From Lunularia cruciata (taxonomy: Eukaryota > Streptophyta > Marchantiopsida > Lunulariales > Lunulariaceae), in the NCBI GenBank assembly GCA_948567375.1, contig OX419762.1, positions 9,802,001 to 9,866,000 of the forward strand: 64,000 nt of DNA, read 5' to 3'. This document shows, in pieces, positions 14,340-22,295 of the stretch (position 1 is its first letter; each line of letters starts with the position of its first letter). Under the pieces are notes generated by a model. That model saw only the letters and a list, made by a program, of their open reading frames with translations, did no database searches and had not been told where the DNA came from. A program made the position numbers and the translations under genes.

Positions 14340-16555
14340 TATAACGAAACCCAATGACAGGAAATAGTTCACCGACACCAGTCGATGCGTTTTATAAGGG
14401 CCTTTCCATCGGTATCACGGGGTAGTAAGTGATGGAATACGTGATGAATGTGGGTAGAATAAGAAGAATTCCATGTTTGTGTCATGGATGATAACACACA
14501 TGATTTTCATTTTGCTCTACGGGATAGTGCACGGCACGCATTGTAAGTACCAGAGATCTGCCCTTTTAAAAGAAATGCTTAAATGTACTCCACTTGAAAT
14601 CCACAAAATCTCCTCACAAGCCACAGACGGATATTCGAAGCGAGTTTAGTATGAAAACATTGCAGGGGTTGCAAAGGAAGGGCCTCATTTGTCATCATAC
14701 ATAGGCAAGGGTATCAAGGATATGTACGTTATGTACTCCACACCGATTTTCTTTCTTTTATTCCACACCGATTCCCGATTCCCGGTGCACATTACCCACA
14801 CTTTCCAAGTTGATTTAAACTTGGAAAGTGCTAGGACGATTCCTCTACTGTATTGTCAGCCTGACAAGTTGCTGAGAAAGCAAATTGCTATGAATCTGGA
14901 TGGATATGCACACTTCAACTCTCTTCTCTTGTTGTGGATAGAATGCACTTGAGGCTAATTTACAGATCCTGCGTGCGAACTGTGCCTTTTCGACGATGTG
15001 CTATCGTTGATCTTCAGTAACTCGTGTACATGTAGCTTCCATGGATCGTGGTGCAGAGTTGAAATTGCTTAGAATTTAAATTTAGATTAATTGGGACCTA
15101 TAGACCAAGGATGATAGGCAGCAGTATACTAGACGTTGCGTTCATAGATTTCGATGTGCGATTGGGAGAACATACTACCGTAGTAGTAACAGTTCGAGCA
15201 ACTGCAACTAGACATGTAAGTGTACCAGCCTGGTCAGAAGTCCGGTTGTTGCATCTGGTTAGTTCACTGAAACATGAAACTGACACTAAAATCGAGACAA
15301 ATTCCATATTCCTTCCTGGCTACAAAGGATGTAATTTGTAGGAGAAGGTTTGACATCATTAACGAACATGGAGAAAGACTTAATAAACCTAACAGCATGA
15401 AAGGGATTGACTCAGTATTGCGGATAGGAGTATAGGGGAAATTCTATGTGAGACAATGACCAACTCGGTGCAAATCGGTTCTGAATACATGCAGTGAAGG
15501 CACGGGACATTTTCTGCATCCAAAATCTTAGTACTCCTGTTTGAACGTCTTGTTCCATTGCATTTCTGTCTATGTGGCCACAAGCCACTGCCTGAACAGC
15601 TGAAAAAAATGAAGATGAAATTAGATTATGCATGGTTTTTTCCAAATCATTATTTTGAGGTTATACACTTTCAAGCATCAGGCACACTTGTTTACTGGAG
15701 ACCAAAGCGTGACAACTGCTCACGTTGTATCAGATGCTCGGCAAACATTCTGCTGTCATACTCGTCTAGTACCGCGCAAACATCCCGATATAGTTATGCA
15801 CCTTGCGCAGCAAAGATCACCGGAGTCGTAGTTCTGAAATTTGTCATTGCCACCGTCGCTACTACTGAATACTTAACACTGGTATTTCCCATCGGAATCA
15901 TGCTTATCGGTGCCGTGGAAGATTCCTGACTTGGTGTTACATCCACCAACATGACATGTACAAGGTATCCGTGTTTAGGTCTGACAACAACCATGATGAT
16001 GAGTAAGATTCCTGCTAGGCGTCTGGCTGGAATTCACTGAAATCCAGAATTAATTTCCATTATTAAGTGCAGAGCTCCAGCATGAAGATTTTTCTTCAGG
16101 AAATAGGAATACCAAGTGCTCAGAGGGGAATAATATGACTCGCATGCACGATCAAAGCTTAACGTGCATGCGAGACATGAACCAATTCACTCTGAGGGCC
16201 CCGATGATTCGAGTTCCTTAATCGATCGATCATCGTTAAATCTTCTGACGAGCTCAACTTCCAGGGCTTGTGCAATTCATTACGACTATACTGAATTCAT
16301 AGATACTCCAAATTATACTACGTCAGTGAGCTTTTCCCTCACATGGCCCCCACTGACGCACATTTATGTCCTCCTCAAAGTGGTCCTGTAAAGGAAACCT
16401 GCAGTAAAACTCTCGATATACAGGGTAAAAAGCCACCCTCAAGTCATTCCTCTTAACGACAAATAATTTGCGAAGTGATACCAATTTGTGCAATCAGGTC
16501 ATATATCTAAAATGTCCAGTGTTATTATTTAATTTCTTGACATACTACCTCGAGT
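14340..16555. other. no recognised gene; one possible terminal exon on the minus strand
   Basis: The base composition is more balanced than in the flanking AT-rich DNA, but no protein family is recognised. On the minus strand a pyrimidine-tract acceptor-like site (ttttttcag) near 15600 precedes an open stretch down to a stop at about 15412; it starts AVQAVACGHIDRN. Another open piece, 15794-15994 minus, is similarly unassigned. The plus-strand frames over the same bases look equally good, so coding status is undecided. Confidence 0.3.
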
Positions 16556-16569
16556 TCCAATTGATGTTT

Positions 16570-16690
16570 CATACTGTACAGAGTCTGAAACGCTATTCAT
16601 AATAGCATCCAGTGTTTCAAATGTTATAGCAATTGAAACTCTGTACATGCTATTATATATAGCATTTGTAACTCTGGACAAATAAGATAC
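16570..16690. repeat. imperfect inverted repeat
   Basis: TGTACAGAGT near 16575 faces ACTCTGTACA near 16637, and a 17-nt palindrome TGCTATTATATATAGCA follows at about 16649. Together they make a small foldback that might be the remnant of a MITE. No TSD or terminal inverted repeat could be confirmed. Confidence 0.35.
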
Positions 16691-16795
16691 CATTGTGTAG
16701 AGCTTACATTTCGATTGAGTACAAATTTGTATCAGGAGTAACGTAGAAGGATGTGGAAATCTTCTTCGCATAGTCATTATTTGATGTATTTTAAA

Positions 16796-16903
16796 GAACA
16801 GAAAAGATGACCGCGTAAAAAAAAAGAGGGTGGGAGCCCATCAAGCCGTACAATGGGTAAAAGGTAAAATGGGGCTAAGCCCCAATAGAGTCTATATGAC
16901 TCT
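16796..16903 (-). mobile_element. LINE 3'-tail insertion, first at a reused target
   Basis: Minus-strand tail-only copy of 108 bp with an intact GGGGCTTAGCCCC hairpin (16871-16883). It is flanked by atgtattttaaa at 16784-16795 and 16904-16915, a perfect 12-bp TSD. A second insert lies immediately to its right between further copies of the same 12-mer. Confidence 0.85.
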
Positions 16904-16915
16904 ATGTATTTTAAA

Positions 16916-16948
16916 AGAAAGGCGACAGCGTAGGAAAAACGAAGAACG
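16916..16948 (-). mobile_element. 33-bp LINE micro-insertion
   Basis: Only the last 33 bp of the LINE tail are present (minus strand; the family motif with CCTACG and GTCGCC). They sit between atgtattttaaa at 16904-16915 and again at 16949-16960. The three copies of the 12-mer show two successive insertions at the same spot. Confidence 0.8.
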
Positions 16949-16999
16949 ATGTATTTTAAAGGAAATATGACATTTAACTCCGAAATGTTGACAGGAGAA

Positions 17000-17042
17000 G
17001 GCAACCGCGGGAGGATGATACGAAGCATGGGAAGACCCGATC
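17000..17042 (-). mobile_element. LINE 3'-tail fragment
   Basis: Minus-strand match to the interior and end of the tail (gggtcttcccatg ... cgcggttgcc). No TSD was identified. The fragment is short and may be part of a rearranged copy of the neighbouring inserts. Confidence 0.6.
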
Positions 17043-17145
17043 AATAGTATCGGCATGAGAAATGTATCCTACAAATACGTAAGATATCTATTGACCTCGT
17101 TATCACAATCGTGTAACTTTGATATCTTGTCTCTGCACTTTAATC

Positions 17146-17272
17146 CTATATATATCCACTATCCATTTTGGCCGTGCCCCATTCTATCTCTTTTGTCTCT
17201 CCCTTGTACCTTGTACTGGCTCGATGGAGTCTTCCCATCCTCCATGTGTTCTATGTGATCGCCCTTTTCTCA
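17146..17272 (+). mobile_element. LINE 3'-tail insertion
   Basis: Tail-only copy (tgccccattctatctctttt ... gtgatcgccctttt) with a decayed hairpin. ACTTTAATC at 17137-17145 and 17273-17281 gives a 9-bp TSD. Confidence 0.75.
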
Positions 17273-17281
17273 ACTTTAATC

Positions 17282-18688
17282 TACATGTTTTAAAATGTAA
17301 GGCTCATATGAATAGAAAAGGAGTGTCCTTATTTGTTTCTATTCCTTACTAGCTGTACTCCGTGTGACAAAAATTACATACCCAAACACCCAACAAATTC
17401 CGTGTGTCGAGTTAAATGGGTTGAAATGTGCACCTTCCGGAAAAGTATAAATGCTCTAAAGTACTCTAAAGTACTTGATAAAAATGCGAATGAGGATGAC
17501 CGTCCAGCTAGCTACCCGAGGGTTCATTAACTTCTTCGCTCATAAGCTCGGTCCCAAATTCTCTGAAGTGCTGGATTCCATTTATCATAGACATACTGTA
17601 TATACAGTATCCTGGAGCAGTACACGACCAGGAACACATTGGGAGACCGACAGGCTACACCTCCTTAGGAGTGAGTCATTGAAGTTGACCAGGGCTAGGG
17701 GAAGGCATCTTGCTTCTTCCACCCAAAATCCCGAAACATGCATGTTAAGTCGAAGAGTCGTCTTCAGAGTTGAACGGCGTTGAATCTACCACCCGCACTG
17801 ACAATATGTTGTTTCTCGACCAACCAATCTCCTGACAATGTTACCCTATCATAAATGATATCTTGTATGCTCATCTACGATGATATGACTAGTATATTTT
17901 CATAACTTGTTGATTTTGCACACTACTTGATTTCGAGCGTTATTATTAAAAGAGGTGTCACTGAATGTTAGTGGTCCATATAATCTGCCATGTGAGCTGC
18001 TGCGTCTTTCTTGATCAGCATTGCGGTCAGGTCACCTCCAGATTTCAAGCTGCAAGTGCTGTCAAGTTTCATTAGTAGACTCAGAGAATGAATATGAACC
18101 TTTCAGTGATCATAAGTAGCGTAGATTTTGTTGGATTTATCCGATGACATTGAATCAGTAGCTACCTGGAAACTTCCTCGAAGCAAAAGTTATGTTATCA
18201 TTCACCCATAAGTTGGCTTTCACACAGTGTGATTTGATCTGTTATGTGTTTGCCTATGGTAGTCGAGTAGTAACACATGCCTTCACAAGAAATACTGATA
18301 CCTAGAGGTTCTAAGTGCTTGCCTATCACCATGGACGCCTAGAAGTTCACACTCAAAGTATGTTTTTAATGCCTGAAAGTCAGAAAGGCTTGTTTAGTAC
18401 TACCACTAACGTATATGGAATACGTACAGTGTCGATTCTTTTCTCAGACTTGAGTGATCGGCCTAGCTTCTTATAACTTGCTGCATGAAGTTTAGTCCGA
18501 AACGTGCCAACAAAATAACCTCAAACAAGTAGTCTTTCTTGAGATACTGAATATAAAGGCAAACGGTAATCATTTATCTCATAACAACTATGTCAGGATA
18601 ACCTCCGACGACTGCAATGAAACGTAGAACACGCTATTCTGGATAAAATCCAGGTCCTTTCAATTTCTCCACCTGGGTTAAGAGGCCC
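17282..18688. other. no recognised gene
   Basis: Mixed-composition sequence with only short open frames and no family signature. It contains a perfect 18-bp palindrome (ATACTGTATATACAGTAT, near 17593). Confidence 0.5.
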
Positions 18689-18704
18689 TGGTTTTTGCAG
18701 AAAA

Positions 18705-18737
18705 GTAAAAGGGCGACCACGTAGAACATATGAAGGA
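18705..18737 (-). mobile_element. 33-bp LINE micro-insertion with perfect 16-bp TSD
   Basis: The insert is just the last 33 bp of the LINE tail on the minus strand (ending CGTGGTCGCCCTTTTAC). tggtttttgcagaaaa stands on both sides, at 18689-18704 and 18738-18753, without mismatch. Removing insert and one repeat restores a continuous empty site. This is the clearest single case of a very short target-primed product in the window. Confidence 0.88.
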
Positions 18738-18773
18738 TGGTTTTTGCAGAAAATAGACAAATGGAACCCGGGC

Positions 18774-18969
18774 TTCCATATGCTCGATGGTTTGAGCCAG
18801 TTCTGTGACAAGAGTGAAAGATTGCAGGGATTTACTTACTCAAAGCTCTGTGAGCACTGCGTCACTGCGTCTCCCATATCCTCGATGGGTTGAGCCCTTT
18901 CTGCGACAAGAGTGAAAGATTGCAGGGATTTACTTACTCAAAGCTCTGTGAGCACTGTGTCACTGCGTC
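18774..18969. repeat. tandem duplication, unit 98 bp
   Basis: Two head-to-tail units offset by 98 bp, covering ccatat-ctcgatgg through gcactg-gtcactgcgtc. They differ at only a few positions, so the duplication is fairly young. No coding role is seen. Confidence 0.85.
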
Positions 18970-19354
18970 ATCTTTTATTGGTGATTCTTCCGCTCTGGCA
19001 AAACGCGGGACCCGGTAAAAATTGTCACTGGATTGACGAGAAATCTCGATTTAGTAGCGTTAAGTTCTTATATCCTGCACAGAGGACGCAGTCACTTTCC
19101 CCGTTCTCAAGTTTCGATTACCGGACAGTTAGACGGTTACCGGAGACTGGGATGTTGTGCGGGTCGCTCGTAGGAGAGGAAGCCAAAAGTACAGTCGTGG
19201 GTTATGAGAAAGCAAGAGTGTGTCCAGCCGGATGGGAGTAAGCGATTGGGAACCAGCCTGTCCTCATGATTGTGATGAAAAGGGCTTTAATGTGGTCGCA
19301 TGTTTTGATCACATGTACTGTATTGCAAGAAGATGACCTGATATGCTGCAAGTT
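18970..19354. other. no recognised gene
   Basis: An open frame on the plus strand (18912-19241, 109 codons) begins inside the tandem duplication and resembles no known family. A TATAAG-like site on the opposite strand near 19066 could be promoter-like, but nothing else supports a gene. Confidence 0.4.
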
Positions 19355-19359
19355 ACTCT

Positions 19360-19388
19360 TGTGAGCCTATTCCCTGTTTTACTATCAT
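19360..19388 (-). repeat. C1 3' LTR, first piece
   Basis: It starts TGtgAGCctATTC, which aligns with TGatAGCaaATTC at the start of the right LTR (41844). It is cut at 19388 by the LINE insertion and continues at 20601 after the LINE inserts. Confidence 0.65.
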
Positions 19389-20385
19389 GGTGTTATTGCG
19401 ACAAACGAGAGATAGTCTATCCCCACGAGCAAACGAGTGTTTTCCATCGTTTGCTTCACTATCGTCGGATTGGACTAGAGGTCTACAATCTTCCTTGATG
19501 AAGCGACAGTGTGAGCATACGCTACATTTTCTCTTAGTTGACTCGTCTATTCCTCAAGCTACTAGAGCACGTCTACGCTCTTGCTCCGGCAAGGATGCAG
19601 GCTCGTGGATCCTAGCTCGACCATGCATTAGGGCTTTCCGACTCGCACCGGCTATTTTCTCTATAGCAATGGGGTTTCGCGTAGGTTTGGTCCACCCATC
19701 TGCATCTTCACTACTCACTTGTGAGTGTGGTTCTACACTAGATGCAGTGGCGGTCCACATGACACGGTGTCCTTTTGGAGGACAGAGGATAGCTACAAAT
19801 GATGCCATTGGAGACATAGTGTTTTCTATGGCACGAGAGAGTGCATACTTAGCTTGGAGGGAGCGTTCGTATGCGTTGCAGACGACACGTGTCAGGGCAG
19901 ACTTATACTTGGTCCGAGATGATCAGGTGACAGTAGCGGATGTCGTGGTCACAGACCCTACGCGGGATACAGTTTCGGAGGGAGTGATTACCCATCCCCT
20001 TGGATGGGCGGCGAGTGCAGCAGCAGGTCGCAAGGTCTCCAAGTATAGGGGCATGCAACGAGGTCACCTCTTTGTTCCTCTAGCCTTGGAGTTATATGGA
20101 GCGATGGACACGGCATTTGACACATTTGTCAAGGAGTGCGCGAGAGCTTATCATGTTAGGCGTCAGGGGGTACCACTCTCACTCTCATACTTTGTAGCTT
20201 ACTTTAGACAACATGTTTCCATTGCTCTACAGAGGGCAGTGGCTGGTGCAATCCATAGGAGGGCAATCATATTAGGTGATGTTTCTTCGGATGCTCCAGT
20301 TGTGTGTAGACCGTACGACTTGCATAGCTCGGATATCTTAGGTGCGGTAGGGCAGATTTCTCATACAGAATCTATTGGGGCTTAG
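19387..20385 (+). CDS. C-terminal part of LINE ORF: CCHC finger plus R2-like endonuclease-like domain
   Basis: A 332-codon frame. The apparent start codon is an artefact: its AT comes from the target-site copy and its G from the element, so this is the tail of a longer polyprotein. Residues 112-128 form a C-x-C-x9-H-x3-C finger (C112, C114, H124, C128), followed by GGQR and ND (131-139). An acidic/basic block follows: E159, R170-x-D172, D185, and K216..K219-Y220. LINEs such as R2 carry a CCHC finger and a restriction-like endonuclease with a PD-(D/E)XK-type centre after RT, and this order and spacing look similar. The open part from 223 to 312 is the best conserved between copies. No RT is left in this copy. 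The activity is inference. Confidence 0.7.
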   Translation: MVLLRQTRDSLSPRANECFPSFASLSSDWTRGLQSSLMKRQCEHTLHFLLVDSSIPQATRARLRSCSGKDAGSWILARPCIRAFRLAPAIFSIAMGFRVGLVHPSASSLLTCECGSTLDAVAVHMTRCPFGGQRIATNDAIGDIVFSMARESAYLAWRERSYALQTTRVRADLYLVRDDQVTVADVVVTDPTRDTVSEGVITHPLGWAASAAAGRKVSKYRGMQRGHLFVPLALELYGAMDTAFDTFVKECARAYHVRRQGVPLSLSYFVAYFRQHVSIALQRAVAGAIHRRAIILGDVSSDAPVVCRPYDLHSSDILGAVGQISHTESIGA

Positions 20386-20470
20386 CCCCATGTTACCTTT
20401 TTTGTCTCTCCTTTGTACGGCTTGATGGGGTCTTCCCATCCTTCATTTTTCTTACACGGTCGCCTTTTTC
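19389..20470 (+). mobile_element. LINE copy L2, 5'-truncated, with long open frame
   Basis: The best preserved member of the LINE family, inserted in C1's LTR. ttttactatcat precedes it (19377-19388) and follows it (20471-20482), giving a 12-bp TSD. The copy starts inside the region between RT and the C-terminal domain and ends in the standard tail: hairpin GGGGCTTAGCCCC at 20378-20390, then the cttgatggggtcttccc block, then ACACGGTCGCCTTTTTC. No poly(A) is present. Confidence 0.88.
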
Positions 20471-20491
20471 TTTTACTATCATATGAATTAT

Positions 20492-20588
20492 TTGGGGCTT
20501 AGCCCCATGTTACCTTTTTTTCCCTCCCTTGTTCGGCTTGATAGGGTCTTCACTTCCTTCATTTTTCCTACGCGGTCTCCTTTTTTCG
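20492..20588 (+). mobile_element. 97-bp LINE tail inserted next to L2
   Basis: It contains only the hairpin (GGGGCTTAGCCCC from 20494) and the rest of the tail. The identical 21-bp repeats at 20471-20491 and 20589-20609 are its TSD, and their first 12 bp are also the TSD of L2. Two LINE insertions therefore used the same target in succession. Confidence 0.87.
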
Positions 20589-20899
20589 TTTTACTATCAT
20601 ATGAATTATGTGTTGAAGAACACGCTCAATCACCAAATTGAGTTTACAAGTATGTTTTCAAATCTCTACTAGACAGGAAATGTCGCACATAGTTATGCAC
20701 ATATTCAAGATTAGAGTCTTAGCAAATCTGTGTGTAAACTAGTTTGTATGTTTGGTCTATGTGTAATCTTTACCAGAATGCGGCCAAAGGCTCCTCTATG
20801 AATTACAATTTCACACGGTACAAATCTCACACCAAGTGCGGTGTAACAACGAGGTCTAATATAGTAATGCACATGCATAACACCAGGAACTAAAGATAT
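20589..20899 (-). repeat. C1 3' LTR, middle piece
   Basis: It begins with the target-site copy and then reads TGTGTTGAAGAACACGCTC, which aligns with the right LTR at 41882. It is cut at 20899 by G1 and resumes at 39154. Confidence 0.75.
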
Positions 20900-20908
20900 T
20901 GTAATACC

Positions 20909-21004
20909 AAGAGCTAGCCATATGATCTAGATGTGAAATTTGGTTTGGTAACATCCAAGAGCTAGCCATATGATCTAGATGTGAAATTTGGTTTTGTAAC
21001 ATCT
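20909..21004. repeat. 48-bp tandem duplication in G1 5' LTR
   Basis: The unit aagagctagccatatgatct... with its following 28 bases occurs twice in a row, differing by a single base or so. The 3' LTR (38425 on) has one unit only, so the duplication arose after insertion. Confidence 0.9.
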
Positions 21005-21603
21005 AGAATGATGTTATACATGATGGTCAAAATAGATAAGATAGAAATATCACCAAAAGAGTACTTCTACTAATAGTGCAGAAACCAAAAAAGACTTGAG
21101 AACCTTAGAATCAATAGCTAGACATATGATTTAAAGGTGAGAATTGGTTTGGTAACATCTGGAAGTATGTTACACATGATAGACTAAACATATCAGAAAG
21201 AGATATCACCAAAAGGGAACTTCTACTAATAGAGTAGGAATCAAAATATGCTTGAAATCTTTGAAGGCAATTTCGGAGGCCTAAACGGATGAATTAGGCC
21301 TCAAAAAGGTGCAAAACCCCCCCCCCCCCCCCCAAATAGAGGAAAGGCTAGCCTTCCCTCCCCTCTACTTTGTCTCGTTGAGAGATTTCCAACGGTACCT
21401 TACTCACATGATTTTGAGATTCCTATAGGAAGATTCTCTAAAAGATTCTCTCCGGTCAAAGTTTGTTTGACCAACCAGATAGGACCTAGACCAGACATGC
21501 CACCCATCTAAGTAAGTAATCCAAGGGTGGAGCTTGCTGACATGTCACCTATCTGTGTCCCTAATCCTATGGTGGAGCTTCCTTGGAGGAGATCCTCTTT
21601 GCC

Positions 21604-21612
21604 TATATAATA
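21604..21612 (+). promoter_or_regulatory. G1 LTR TATA box
   Basis: TATATAATA lies about 80 bp before the LTR end, and the same site is present in the 3' LTR near 39062. This is the expected place for the LTR's RNA polymerase II promoter. The call rests on sequence and position only. Confidence 0.5.
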
Positions 21613-21695
21613 AAGAGAAGGTGCTCCTTTGGGGCATTGAATGATTGAGTGTGCAATATGTGTTTTCTCTCTTCTCTTGTCCTAGAGTATTACAA

Positions 21696-21710
21696 TGGTA
21701 TCAGAGCAAG
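21696..21710 (+). promoter_or_regulatory. G1 primer-binding site
   Basis: TGGTATCAGAGCAAG, one base after the LTR end, is the usual plant LTR-element site complementary to the 3' end of initiator tRNA-Met. Confidence 0.85.
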
Positions 21711-22059
21711 TGTTTTAGTCTAAGAGAGTGGATCACCCCTCTTGGAATAACACAAACTACTGAAACTGAGTGATTTGAGGTGGAGAACATAGAGTAATTG
21801 CTAGACTTAGGAAGTACTTTAGAGAGTATATGGGATGGATGCGCCGAGAGGACAATTTCCCGCACCTAGCTTTCTATTCTCAAACCCATTCCACATCAAG
21901 GTTATGTACATCTAGCGTGAGCAGATGAGGGTATCGCTAGTTTATCACTTTGGTACAGAATTCATGGACAGAGTGATGAACTCACCAACCCAGTGATTCT
22001 ACATGTGGTGATATATGACAGAGAGTGGGATTTGACAATCTACATTCTATTATGATAAT

Positions 22060-22263
22060 ATGGATATGAATGTCCCAAATCTTCTCGCTTTCAACACTCA
22101 AGTAGAAATTGGTTATGTAGTGAGACCAAAACTGATGTTTAGAGATTTTGTGGTTAGGAAGTTTGGTGAGGAGTATTATCAACAAGTGATAGCTTCTAAG
22201 GTCCCAATGGTAGTTCCGATAGTTTATGCACCTTCTAGAGTGATTATATTGACTCTGTATTGA
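22060..22263 (+). CDS. G1 small leader ORF upstream of gag
   Basis: An intact 67-codon frame between PBS and gag, starting MDMNVPNLL. Its middle (RPKLMFRDFVVRKFG ... VPIV) aligns by eye with the leader ORF of the other chromovirus family (LPKHRFTQFITLRFG ... LPIV, minus strand, 36411-36626): P-K-x2-F-x2-F-x4-F-G, then a hydrophobic stretch and P-I-V. No known domain is recognised. A role in gag expression or packaging would be a guess. Confidence 0.55.
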   Translation: MDMNVPNLLAFNTQVEIGYVVRPKLMFRDFVVRKFGEEYYQQVIASKVPMVVPIVYAPSRVIILTLY

Positions 22264-22295
22264 AATAGACATTAGCAATTGAGTGTTATAGGAAC

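Larger units (their letters stand above)
20900..21694 (+). repeat. G1 5' LTR
   Basis: 795 bp, TG...CA ends. Compared with the 738-bp 3' LTR it carries a 48-bp tandem duplication (about 20909-21004) and a run of 17 C at 21317-21333 where the 3' LTR has ordinary sequence. A TATA-like TATATAATA lies at 21604. Confidence 0.93.

Noticed and set aside
15098-15341. Overlapping frames on both strands as genes
   Set aside because: The two frames are of similar length and quality, and neither shows a known motif or clear splice sites, so neither can be preferred.
19387-19389. ATG as a real translation start for the LINE frame
   Set aside because: The codon is formed across the target-site copy and the truncated element, and relatives have coding sequence further upstream.
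21317-21333. Run of 17 C as a functional element (G-quadruplex)
   Set aside because: It is private to one decayed LTR and may be slippage or a sequencing artefact; no G-run spacing pattern is present.
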